A stretch of DNA of 64,000 nt, from the NCBI GenBank assembly GCA_028583685.1, contig JAMXIF010000051.1, positions 46,770,358-46,834,357 of the forward strand, written 5' to 3'. Within the stretch, counting starts at the first letter, position 1. Each line of letters opens with the position of its first letter. Source of the DNA: Petaurus breviceps papuanus (taxonomy: Eukaryota; Chordata; Mammalia; Diprotodontia; Petauridae). Below, piece by piece: positions 55,536-64,000 of the stretch. A program made the position numbers and the translations under genes. Below the pieces are notes generated by a model. It did not search any database, was not told the DNA's origin, and saw nothing but the letters and a program-made list of their open reading frames with translations.

Positions 55536-56340
55536 GGCTCATTCAATGCAAACATTCAGAATTTATGTTGTGCTTCTGATTTTCTATGCCTTTTGTAAAG
55601 CCCTGGTCCATCTATATTACCCACTGTCCTTTGCATGCAGTTATGTGCTGAAGCCAGTTCAAACCTGCTCACGGGAGTGATTAGTAAATTTTCAGTGGAA
55701 ATATTGATACCTCGGGAAGCACAAACACCACAAATCTGGGTATAATTTATTTTTTGTTAATTGTCTAGACTTAAGAGAGTGATGAAGTTAATAATCAATG
55801 TGAATAATTCAGATTAAACTTAAAAATATGTTGAGTGGACATTCTTCCTCACAAAGTTAGTTGTTAAACATTCACCAGCACACTCCCACTTCTATAATGA
55901 CTGGTGTGGGTAAGGGGCTACACTTTGAGTTTATTTCCAAGAAAAAAAATTCCTGGAGATGAATGTGAGTGTATCCTATGGTCACAAAATAAAAATAAAA
56001 ACTAGATAACCTGTCTCTAGTTTTCCTTTAGCTTCTAGGAAATAGCCAGTTTCAATATCCATTTGCTGTCATCAATAGACACCATGTTCCTGAATATACC
56101 TATGCCTTGGCTTCCGTGTGACGGTTTCTCTTAGGTTCTTCTCTTAATTATTATTCTTTTTTGAATTATATGAAATTATTTATTATTATTCTTAATTATT
56201 ATTCTTTTGAATTATATGAAATCACAAATGCAAAACCATGGCATTTCCATGGAACAATCAATAACACCCACATATGAGCCCAAAGTACTATTGGGTGGGG
56301 GGAGGGACTTGGTTCATATGAAGCCTTCCCTTGCAAACAA
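55536..56340. other. No gene; candidate conserved block and a 48-base tandem duplication
   Basis: 55560-56110 is repeat-free. Positions 56143-56176 and 56191-56222 carry the same ~32-34-base segment ('gaattatatgaaat' ends both). Frames are short and without domains. Confidence 0.42.
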
Positions 56341-56415
56341 AAATTCAAATTGCATACTATATATAGAGTATGGTGCTTGGTATATAGCAGGTGCTTAATA
56401 AGTGCCTTTTTTCCT
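56341..56415 (+). repeat. L2-type 3' tail
   Basis: 'ggtatatagcaggtgcttaa' followed by TAAGTGCC. Confidence 0.8.
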
Positions 56416-56454
56416 TCCCCCACCTAAAGTTATTTAACCAAAGCTTTTATTTTT

Positions 56455-56640
56455 CGGAGGATCACAGAACTTCAGACCTGCAAGGGCCCCCAGAGGCCAT
56501 CTAATCCAAGCCATCACCAACTCGCCCAAGATGTATCAATTCCCCTTTTTGCTTAAGGATCTCAAAGAAGACAGAGCCTACTACAACCCTCTGCAGCCCG
56601 TTCCACTTTGAAATATCTCTGAATTTAGAAGGTGACTGTT
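56455..56640 (-). repeat. CR1/L3 LINE 3' end, antisense
   Basis: 'gatcacagaacttcagacct', 'cagaggccatctaatccaag' and 'gcccgttccactttgaaata'. Confidence 0.82.
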
Positions 56641-56668
56641 GAGTAACAAGCTATTAGCACGAATAACA

Positions 56669-56905
56669 GGGCAGCTAGCAGGCACAGTGGATAGAGTGCC
56701 AGGCCTGGAGTCAGATTTCAACTCTGACCTCGGACACTTATCAACTGTGTGACCCTGGGCAAGTCACTTAACCTTGTTTGCCTCCCTTTCGTCATCTGTA
56801 AAATAAGCTGGAGAAAGACATTGCAAGTCACTCCAGTATTTTTGACAAGAAAAGCCCAAATGGCATCATGAAGAGTCAGAAACAAGTGAACAACACCACG
56901 ACAAA
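56669..56905 (+). mobile_element. CORE-SINE, long form, missing part of the core
   Basis: 'gggcagctagcaggcacagt', 'gtgaccctgggcaagtcact' and 'tcactccagtatttttgaca'. It lies directly downstream of a CR1/L3 end. Confidence 0.92.
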
Positions 56906-56929
56906 AAATAGAGTTGGAACTTCCATTAT

Positions 56930-57088
56930 GATTCTCTCTGCATATGTGTGTCCCCTTTGTCATCAAATCCAGTAAAATATGAGCTTCTTGAGACCAGCGG
57001 GAGTTTCAGATTTGTCTTGGTATTCCCAGTACCTAGTGTAGTGGCTCACACATATGAATTATTTAATAATTACTTGTTGGGTTAGAGT
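56930..57088 (+). repeat. L2-type 3' tail
   Basis: 'aaaatatgagcttcttgaga' and 'gtattcccagtacctagtgt'. Confidence 0.85.
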
Positions 57089-57655
57089 CAGTTGGATTCT
57101 TTCTTCTGATCCCTAGAAGGTCACCATTATCTTAACTCAAATGACTTTGGGTCAGTGGGTGACTTTGGGTCACTTGTCTAGACAAACAGATCTCTGTTTC
57201 AAAGGTGAAAGGCTATCCTGGATCAAAGTATGAACTCTGCCAATCTGGAAAGTGGAGCCTAGTTATGACTCCCCATCATTTGGTCCTTACTTAGTACTAC
57301 TTTCAACCACTAAAGTGCAAGTGTAAAAGGCCACATTTGCATTCTCTCACACCTCATCATGGGAGGTTATATGGACAATTTGGTCAGAATAATTAGATTG
57401 CAATTAGGCGATTGATCCAGTCAGAGAGTTTAGGAAAGTCATCCCTGTTTGACATTTCTTAGGTATTGATATTAACACTTCAGGCCTGGCTAGAAGAGAT
57501 GTAGCTGCAAATTAGACTAATTTGTGCACTTCCTACAGCTCCATGATGATTTGTGATGAATAGTGGTTTATGGAGATTTAGGAGTATTCATCTTCTCCCC
57601 AAATTGGAAGTCTATGAATGTCTGGATATATAGAAACAAGATTATGAATAAATAT
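57089..57655. other. No gene; candidate conserved non-coding block
   Basis: 57340-57600 is repeat-free with AATTAG, CAATTAG and GATTGATCC words and no long frame. Confidence 0.4.
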
Positions 57656-57795
57656 ATGCCTACCCACATGAGTTAATATATATGAGGTGCTTTGCAAACT
57701 TTAACAAGCTATATAAATATTATATATAACACATATATGCACACATAAAACAGACATATTATATTACAAACATGTATACACATTCATTTAGATAT
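57656..57795. repeat. TA-rich microsatellite-like cluster
   Basis: ATATATAA/CACATATATG stretches; a MIR-like 'ggtgctttgcaaactttaac' lies at its start. Confidence 0.75.
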
Positions 57796-57964
57796 GTAAA
57801 GATATGTTTTCAGTATGGATTCTAAATCATGCCTGTAAGCACAGTTGTAATAAAATGTTCATTCAACACAATCCTCCACATTGACAATGTTCCAGCTCTG
57901 CAATCGGCTGCCATTGGTAATAAATGCATTGCAAAAATCATGGCTGACATGAAGAGAGTGGGTT

Positions 57965-58070
57965 CTGCTTTACCGAGTGCTTTCCTTACAACGTCCCATT
58001 TGATCTTCACAGTAACGATATGGGGTAGGCACAGCAAGGGTTTTACACATGAGAGAAGTCTTGGGGAGCA
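57965..58070 (-). repeat. SINE 3' part (MIR-like), antisense
   Basis: 'gtcccatttgatcttcacag' and 'tatggggtaggcacagcaag'. Confidence 0.6.
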
Positions 58071-58081
58071 TGAGACATAGT

Positions 58082-58270
58082 GGGAGACAGCGGAAAGAGG
58101 TCTGGCTGTGGCATCAGAGTGCCAGGGTTGGAATCCCACTGTTGCTACTTCCTCCCTCTGTGACCTTGGGCTTCCCACCTCTGCTCATCGTCAGTTCTTG
58201 CCTCTGAACAGGAGGAGGTTAAACAGGAGGGCATCTGAGTCCCCCAAGGCTCCACGTTAACTGGGGCTCC
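58082..58270 (+). repeat. MIR-type SINE
   Basis: 'gccagggttggaatcccact' and 'ctctgtgaccttgggcttcc', with an L3-like tail. Confidence 0.75.
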
Positions 58271-58683
58271 ACCTCCAGTCTTTGATCCCCAAGTCAAATG
58301 CCCTTCTAAAATACCACAGCTATCTCTCAAAACCCTATTATTCTCACACTTTCTTACCTAATAAACTGCATTTTCCCCTTTCAGTCAAGGTTCTACTTGG
58401 TTCACTTCAAAAGTACTTTGGACCCCAAGTACTGTATTCTTGCACTGCCATAGCACATTGAGAGAAAAACCTGCTATTTATTCATTTCAAAACAGGAAGC
58501 AAGTGGGTATAGGTGAATCCAGGCAATCACCTGGAGGAACAGCGACTAAACAGAAAATAACCCAGAAGGCTCTTGATATGCAGCATATCCAGTGTCAAGT
58601 CAATGAGAACCCAAGGTCCTTGACGGTAAAGACTGATCCATTTTTGTCTTTTATTTCCCAAGTGCACAGAACATTGCCTTGCA
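58271..58683. other. No gene or clear repeat
   Basis: Unique sequence. A 99-codon frame (58440-58739) runs into the (AAT)n and SINE and has no domain. Confidence 0.4.
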
Positions 58684-58955
58684 ACAATAATAATAATAAT
58701 AATTCTTCAGCACTTACTAGGTGGCAGGCACTATGCTAACTAACAAGTATTATCTCATTTGGATTCTCACAACTACTCTGGGAGGTAGGAGTCATTATTA
58801 TCCTCTTTCACACATAAGGAAACTGAGGCAAACAGATTTAACAAGATGCTCAGCATCACAGAGTTAGCGTCTGAGGCTGGATTTGAACTCAAGACTTCCT
58901 GACTCTAGGCCCAGCATTCTACCCCACTGTACCACCTAATTGACTCATAGTAGGT
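58684..58955 (-). mobile_element. CORE-SINE with MIR-like 3' part, antisense
   Basis: (AATA)n run, 'ggcaggcactatgctaacta', 'ctcacaactactctgggagg', 'ctgaggctggatttgaactc' and 'ccccactgtaccacctaatt'. Confidence 0.92.
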
Positions 58956-59039
58956 CCCAAATAAAATAGGCACTTGTTGAATGAATGATGAAAGGCACAA
59001 AAGCTTTTCTCAGGAGTCACTGAGTAACCAGATAGGTAA

Positions 59040-59400
59040 AACACTAGTGATACATATATAAGAAAACAAGTCAGGACCTGCCCCCAAGGAGCTTACATTC
59101 TAAGGGGGCATACAACACTTAAATGGGAATTGGAAAGCAGGGGTGCAGTGCAGTGTTCATGCGTGTTGGTACAGAGTAGAGCAGGCTGAAGGGGTAGTAT
59201 GGCAGCTTATCCCCAGCAAGATAAGCCAAAAGCTGACCTTTCAGAGTCAAGGAAGCCCAGGTTGAAATCCTGCTAAGAAATCTTGGTTTACCGGAAAATA
59301 CAGGGAAGCCACCCTATGGAGAGGCAATCTATAGCAAGGGGTAGAAAGGTGTTGAAGGATGCAGTCTAGAAAACAGCCCTGAAGAATAGTAAGAGCCGAG
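59040..59400 (-). repeat. L2/L3-type 3' region, antisense
   Basis: 'caggacctgcccccaaggag' and CTTACATTCTAAGGGGG; the downstream part is poorly aligned. Confidence 0.65.
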
Positions 59401-60059
59401 GCAGAGAGTTCTCTTCCATGCCCAGCAGCAGTGATGGGAGATTCTCAAAAGCTCAGCTTCCCTGGGTGGAGCAATAGCAGTGAGCCATGTCTATCTCCTA
59501 TCCTGTTCCACACCCCTAGATCGCCCGCTGTATTGAGATCGGCTGGGCAGGGCAAGAGAGGATCATAGTAAGGTAGAATTCACAGACTTCCACTCCAGAG
59601 ACTGGGGACTGTCAGAGTGTGGCGTTTATTGTAATTTCCCTTCTGTTCACCCTGCTTTTCCATAAAGATTATCTTAAAACAAAGGATATAAATGCCTAGA
59701 ACAGAGCCTTAACTAAGAATTTCTGCACCTGGCACCACCAGGTTTGGGCGACACCCACCAGGATGGGGCGACATGCTTATTCTATGCCATTTCTTTAGAG
59801 GTGTGAAGCACTAGAAAATATTGCAAACCTCTGTAAAGCCAAGCACGAGCAGCTTTCAGGAGGACTGCTGCTGTGAACACCTTCAAGGTTCTAATTACAT
59901 AGTATAGTGAACTCTCTATTTATTCAGCAGTAAATTAAAGCATGGGGTAAGTATGCATTTGGCACTTGAACTACACCCATCAGAGTTGCACTGACTGTGA
60001 TAAAGTCTGACTGCTAGGCAATTCAGCTGGAGAGAGGAGCTCAGTGTCTGAGCTTGCTA
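59401..60059. other. No gene; unique sequence with a 21-base tandem pair
   Basis: CCACCAGGTTTGGGCGACAC (59734-59753) is followed by CCACCAGGATGGGGCGACAT (59755-59774). The rest is repeat-free. Confidence 0.5.
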
Positions 60060-60910
60060 GGTGATCTAAAGATCTTTCTGGGACAATTCAAGTGGAGGCA
60101 GCTCATAGACTGCCTGGGTTTCACAGACATACAACAAGTCCTTCAGCATTGTGTGCCAGCTTCATGATGGCCCACTTACACAGGTGCATGGGTTCTGGAT
60201 GCAGGATGATGCTCTTGTGCTTCTCCAGTCACCAACAGAGTGAAGCTGGGTTATATGCTTGCTCCCATGCTCCTCAGCTTGATGATTTCCATGATATCAT
60301 CAGATGCGTTCAATGAAGACAAACACAGCACCAAGGTCAGCTACCACACTGATGGCAAACTATTTAACTTGAAAAGGCTACAAGCCAAGACCAAAGTGGA
60401 AGGGGAGTTGGTGCCTGACTTTTGGTTTGTAGATGATTATGCATTCAATGCAGCCTCTGAGGCAGAATGTGGATTGATTCTCTGTAGTTTGTGCTAATTT
60501 TGGTCTAACATCGACACCAAGAAAACAGCGTCTGGCACAGAACCATCTATACATGGAACCACTGGTCGCAGGAAGTGGAGAAATTTCAAATGCTATGGAT
60601 AAGGTTGCTTCCTCTGGCAATGTACTCTCCTGGGCCATCCCCATAGATGAAGAGGTTCACACACACATTGCCAAAACTAACTGAGTATTTGGGAGGCCTC
60701 AAAAGGAACTGTGGGAGGGGCAGCCAGGTAGCACGGTGAGTAAGAGCACCAGCTCCAGTGTCGGGATGACCTGGGGATCGAATCTGGGCTCAGACACTTA
60801 GCACCCACCCAGAAACACCTGGCTGTGTAACCTTGAGCAAGTTACTTAACCCCGATTGCTTAAAAAAAAAAAAGGAACTGTGGGAGAAAAGGTACCAGGC
60901 TGCCTATGTA
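60060..60910 (+). mobile_element. RTE-like LINE reverse-transcriptase fragment, split by a SINE
   Basis: Conceptual translation follows an RT order known from widespread endonuclease-RT LINEs. QLHDGPLTQV (60147-60176) comes before an LAP(T/M)L-type block at about 60261-60275. YHTDGKLFNLKRLQAKTKV follows at about 60342-60398. The catalytic box reads FVDD at 60426-60437, where the usual form is F/YADD. After that come CANFGLT at 60489-60509 in another frame, and IDEEVHTHIAK near 60646-60678. The final VFGRPQKELWE block is cut by the SINE at 60718-60870. Shifts and stops make it non-coding. It differs clearly from the BovB-type copy at 33.9 kb and from L1, L2 and CR1. The exact family name is not certain. 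Confidence 0.8.
60718..60870 (+). mobile_element. CORE-SINE variant subfamily with 17-base target duplication
   Basis: 'gggcagccaggtagcacggt' head, 'ggatcgaatctgggctcaga' and 'taaccttgagcaagttactt', then an A-tail. AAAAGGAACTGTGGGAG occurs at 60701-60717 and 60870-60886. Same subfamily as 39582-39684. Confidence 0.96.
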
Positions 60911-60919
60911 CGTGGTAGG

Positions 60920-61010
60920 CTTGATAATAATACCAGATATTTATATTACCCTTCAAAGTGCACAAAGCACTTTATAAACAGTATATCTCATTAGATACAA
61001 AATCTCTTGA
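60920..61010 (-). repeat. SINE 3' part (MIR-like), antisense
   Basis: 'aaagtgcacaaagcacttta' and 'taaacagtatatctcattag'. Confidence 0.7.
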
Positions 61011-61029
61011 AGGTAAAGACTACAAAAAT

Positions 61030-61275
61030 GAGGCACTATAGCACTAGACCTGGAGTCAGGAAGACCTGAGTTCAAATTCAGCTCAAACTAGCTTACTAGT
61101 TGTGTTACCCTGGGCAAGTTACTCAATATCTGTTCACCTCAGTTTCCTCAATTATAAAATAGAGTTCATAATAGTATCTTTATCCCAGGGATGAGGATAA
61201 AATGAGAGGATATTTGTAAAGCATTTGGCAAGCTCTAAGGTACTATACAAATGTACACTATTAGGATTAGTCCCA
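61030..61275 (+). mobile_element. CORE-SINE with MIR-like 3' part, sense
   Basis: 'ctggagtcaggaagacctga', 'accctgggcaagttactcaa', 'cacctcagtttcctcaatta' and 'agcatttggcaagctctaag'. Confidence 0.9.
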
Positions 61276-61415
61276 TTTCACAGATAAAACTGAGTCTCCA
61301 AGAGGTTAACTGATTTTGCCAGGGTCACACAGCTTAGAAATATCTCAAGAAAAATTCAAAACTGGGTCTTCCTGACTCCAAGTCCATCCTTCTATCCATG
61401 TCTGCTAAAAACAAG
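61276..61415 (-). repeat. CORE-SINE/MIR, antisense
   Basis: 'catttcacagataaaactga', 'tttgccagggtcacacagct' and 'gggtcttcctgactccaagt'. Confidence 0.85.
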
Positions 61416-61489
61416 AGAAGATATCCCTGGCACTTTGTGTTCCTTCTGAAGTTCAAGACCAAAGGTATAACTGATCAAAGAAGGCAAGA

Positions 61490-61645
61490 TAGCCCAGCTG
61501 AAACAGCCCTGGACCAGAAGTCCCTGAGTCCCACTTCTGCCACTTAGGAGCCTCTCTTCTGCCGGACAGTCATTGAGCCCTTTGCCACTGTTTGGTCACA
61601 TGTAAAATAAGGAGTAGGGTTACATCCGAGGTCTCCACCCAGGGA
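61490..61645 (+). repeat. MIR-type SINE
   Basis: 'ctgagtcccacttctgccac' and 'ttacatccgaggtctccacc'. Confidence 0.7.
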
Positions 61646-62029
61646 TATGCTAGTAAATGTTTAACAATCATCTCTCCTGGAAAAAAAATGCAAGATAACA
61701 TTTTTACCATCATTTTCTCAAGTATAGACAATTAGCAACAATAAACCAAGCCCTGATTCATGGTATTTGCTAATTCCCAGACTGCAAATGCTCACCTGGA
61801 AAATCAAACAAGTGGATCTCATGAACGGATGCATACTGAATCCAGCACAAGCTTCTCCCTTCTCATGAAAAAAGCATACATGCAGAATTCTCCCTCCCCT
61901 GATAGAGGGGCACTATTTATTCTCCGATACATGACAAAAGGTATTGAAATTCAGTAACACCTTGAAATGAATTGCATGTCTTTGGAAAATGGTAATATAC
62001 CTATGTGGGAAATATTAATTATTCAGTAT
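61646..62029. other. No gene; unique sequence
   Basis: A 65-codon frame (61760-61957) without a domain. Confidence 0.45.
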
Positions 62030-62118
62030 ATATGTGTGTATGCATGTGTGTATGGGTCTGTGTGTGCACATGTGTGTGCATATGTGTCTGTGTGTGCACA
62101 TGTGTGTGTGTGTGTGTA
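62030..62118. repeat. Imperfect (TG)n microsatellite
   Basis: TGTGTG units with GCACATG and GGTCTG interruptions. Confidence 0.95.
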
Positions 62119-62119
62119 A

Positions 62120-62215
62120 CCCGAAGCTGGATTGTTTCTATCCCTGCATCCCCAGCGCCTAGCACAGTGCTTTGCACATTGCAGATGGCTTATCAATTCT
62201 TGTGGAAATGAATCA
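62120..62215 (+). repeat. L2-type 3' tail
   Basis: 'ctgcatccccagcgcctagc' and 'acagtgctttgcacattgca'. Confidence 0.85.
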
Positions 62216-62495
62216 GAATCTTAAATAGGAAATTTTGTGCCCAGGCAAAGAGTAGGGAAGATTCCCTTAGTTGGAGGGGATCAAGAGACAAAGATACTGG
62301 GGACCCAGGAAAAACTGAAAGGGGAGGAAGAGAGCTCTCCACTTGCAGATAATCTAATAGTTTCCAATCTAATCCAATTCAGTCCATGAACTGCATGTAA
62401 AACAAAGGGAAATGGAAAAACAGTCACTGACCTGGTGTTGGCCTCCTAACGGGGTGCATGAGAAGCATGGCTTGAAGAGAAACATGCATGTGATA
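62216..62495. other. No gene or clear repeat
   Basis: Unique or highly diverged sequence. Confidence 0.4.
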
Positions 62496-63745
62496 ACTGG
62501 GGGAAGGAGAGGGCATTACAAATGGTGGTAACAGGAAAGCTTCCCATGGAAGAGAGCCAGAGGCTTGAAGGAAGCCAAAGATGTTAGTTAACCTGTTGGT
62601 GAGGAAGAGATGTGAGACAGGAATAGGGAACAGCCCTGCTATAGTCCAGAGATAAGAGTGGGAATTCTAAGGTCAGGGAGGAGCAGGGAGGGCAGCTGGG
62701 TTGGAAGGAGAGTATGTGAAGGGAAGTAACATTAAGTAAGTGTGAGAAGGTAGTCTGGAATCAAATTGTGAAAGATACTAAATGCCTAAGAGAGGAGATT
62801 CGATTTTATTTTAGAGGCAAAAGGGAGACACTGAAGGTTGTTGAAGAAGTGACGTGACAATATCTGTGTTCTAAAGAAGATTATTTTGTCAGCTATGTGG
62901 AAGACAAATGGAGAGGAAAGAGACTGAAAGTATGAAGTCCAAAGAGACAGCTATTTCAATGGTCCAGGAAAGAGGTGCTAAAGGTCTGAACTATGGTGGT
63001 AGTTGTGGAGTGGAGAGAACAAGATTGATGTGATAGAGATTTTGAAGGTAGAACTGACAAGATTTAGAAACTGATTAGATATGTGAGCTGAGGGTCAGGG
63101 AAGAATCAAGAATGACTTCTGAGCTGTGAACATGTGTCATTTAATGCGATATTCTCAGTAGAAACAGGGATGTTTGGAGGAAGGGTGATGTTAGTGAAAA
63201 AGATAATGAGTTCTTTTTTGGTTATGGCTAATTTGAGATGCCTGCAGGGCAGCCAGTTGGAAATATCCAACAGGCAATTGGTAATGCAGAAACAGAGTTC
63301 AGGAGAAAGACTAGATCTGGGACCATCTGCATAAAGATGATAATTGAATCTACTGAAGCTGATGAGAAAACCAAGAAAAGGGACAGAAAGAGGGGAAAAG
63401 AAGACCCAGGCCAGAACCTCCGGGGTCACCCATACATGTGGAGTAGAGCAAGGATAATGATCTATTAAGGATGTGGAACAGTGGTCACTTTGGAAGAGAG
63501 TCAAGAGAGAACAGGCATAAAAGGTAACTAGAGCCAGGGCAGTTAATGCAGATGGAGAGGGCTGTCAATAGGGCAAAGAAGCTGCAGAAGGGTCAAGAAG
63601 GATGATGACTACAAAATGCTAGTAGATTTAATACTTACAAAATCATTGGCAATGTTGGAAGCCAGATTGAAAGAGATCAAGAAGGGAATGGGAACAGAAG
63701 CAAAGAGTGTTTTTCCGAGTGCCAAAGAAGAGAAAGAATAGCTTC
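62496..63745 (-). mobile_element. L2/L3-clade LINE ORF2 with RT core, antisense, broken
   Basis: The minus-strand translation at 63106-63504 has YHLYAD at 63325-63342, the L2/CR1 RT active-site block. Glycine stands where the second aspartate of YADD is expected. NCLLDISNWLPCRHLKLAI follows, where the family has NCLLDISTWM..RHLKLN. Plus-strand complements continue outward: 'acactgaaggttgttgaaga', 'gtcagggaagaatcaagaat', 'gagatgcctgcagggcagcc' and 'gaagggtcaagaaggatgat'. This is the best-preserved L2/L3 RT in the window, but it is inactive. Confidence 0.9.
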
Positions 63746-64000
63746 TTTTTTCAATAAATTAGGTGCTGGTTAAGCTGTGCATGGGTCCAGGGGTCTGGAA
63801 CGGTGATCACGGCAGGGGTGTTGGTGTGACGTCTGTCTCCCCCCACCTGTGTCTCTACATCATCCCTGTTTGCAGACACTGGCCTTTGGGGTATGACTGG
63901 GAAGAGGCCCAGGACAAGGCAGGCGGTGGCAAAGACCTGGTACTCTCCACTCAGATGAGAACAGTGGGAAAAGGAGCTTATGCTCATATATCGGCCCTAG
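63746..64000. other. No gene called; unique sequence to window edge
   Basis: GC-richer. A 78-codon minus frame (63751-63987) has no recognised domain. Confidence 0.4.

Noticed and set aside
60240-60497. 85-codon frame as a host gene
   Set aside because: It is the RT core of a broken LINE with frame changes on both sides.

Overview
The window looks like non-coding DNA from a marsupial (metatherian) genome; this is inferred from repeat content, not from a gene. Four things point there. First, tRNA-headed CORE-SINEs with the marsupial head ggggcagctaggtggcacag occur in a short form and in a longer form ending in aacaacaaca. Second, there are L1 3' ends and L1 ORF2 pieces of marsupial type. Third, there is a BovB-type RTE LINE. 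Fourth, MIR, L2 and L3/CR1 relics are very dense. I found no convincing protein-coding exon, tRNA gene, CRISPR array or operon. The open frames are short, overlap on both strands, and mostly lie in repeats. The stretch is best read as intergenic or deep-intronic sequence.

Layout. 0-4 kb: a GATA tract, an antisense L2/L3-clade LINE, unique sequence, then MIR/L2/SINE relics including a SINE nested in a MIR. 4.2-4.9 kb: homeobox-site-rich unique sequence. 5-7.4 kb: MIR and L2 tails. 7.9-10.1 kb: an L1 ORF2 fragment, then an antisense L2/L3 LINE, each hit by a SINE. 11.7-15.7 kb: L2, a possible LTR relic, a long CR1/L3 copy and a SINE. 16.2-18.7 kb: a CR1/L3 copy with nested insertions and two L1 copies, one with an inverted 5' part. 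19.8-20.9 kb: an LTR-like element with internal repeats. 21.0-22.1 and 25.0-25.6 kb: candidate conserved non-coding sequence. 22.5-32.8 kb: MIRs, SINEs, CR1/L3, simple repeats and an L1 tail. 33.9-34.55 kb: a BovB-type RTE. 34.8-45 kb: L1, L2, MIR and SINE relics, a 400-base assembly gap (39182-39581) and an L1 with intact target-site duplications. 45.89-46.18 kb: a full-length 7SL (SRP) RNA pseudogene, antisense. 46.5-54.7 kb: SINEs, L2 tails, a candidate conserved block at 47.5-48.0 kb and a large GATA/GACA array. 55-60 kb: unique sequence between SINE/MIR relics. 60.1-60.9 kb: a reverse-transcriptase fragment from a second RTE-like LINE lineage, split by a SINE with a 17-base target duplication. 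62.5-63.75 kb: an antisense L2/L3 LINE with a recognisable RT box.

The content therefore works as a stratified retrotransposon record: old CR1/L3, L2 and MIR copies are interrupted by younger tRNA-headed SINEs and L1. Several unique AT-rich islands may be conserved regulatory elements, but only cross-species alignment could show that. I did not find an undescribed biological system. The observations most worth a check are the second RTE-like lineage, the 7SL copy, the LTR-like element at 19.8 kb and the candidate conserved islands.
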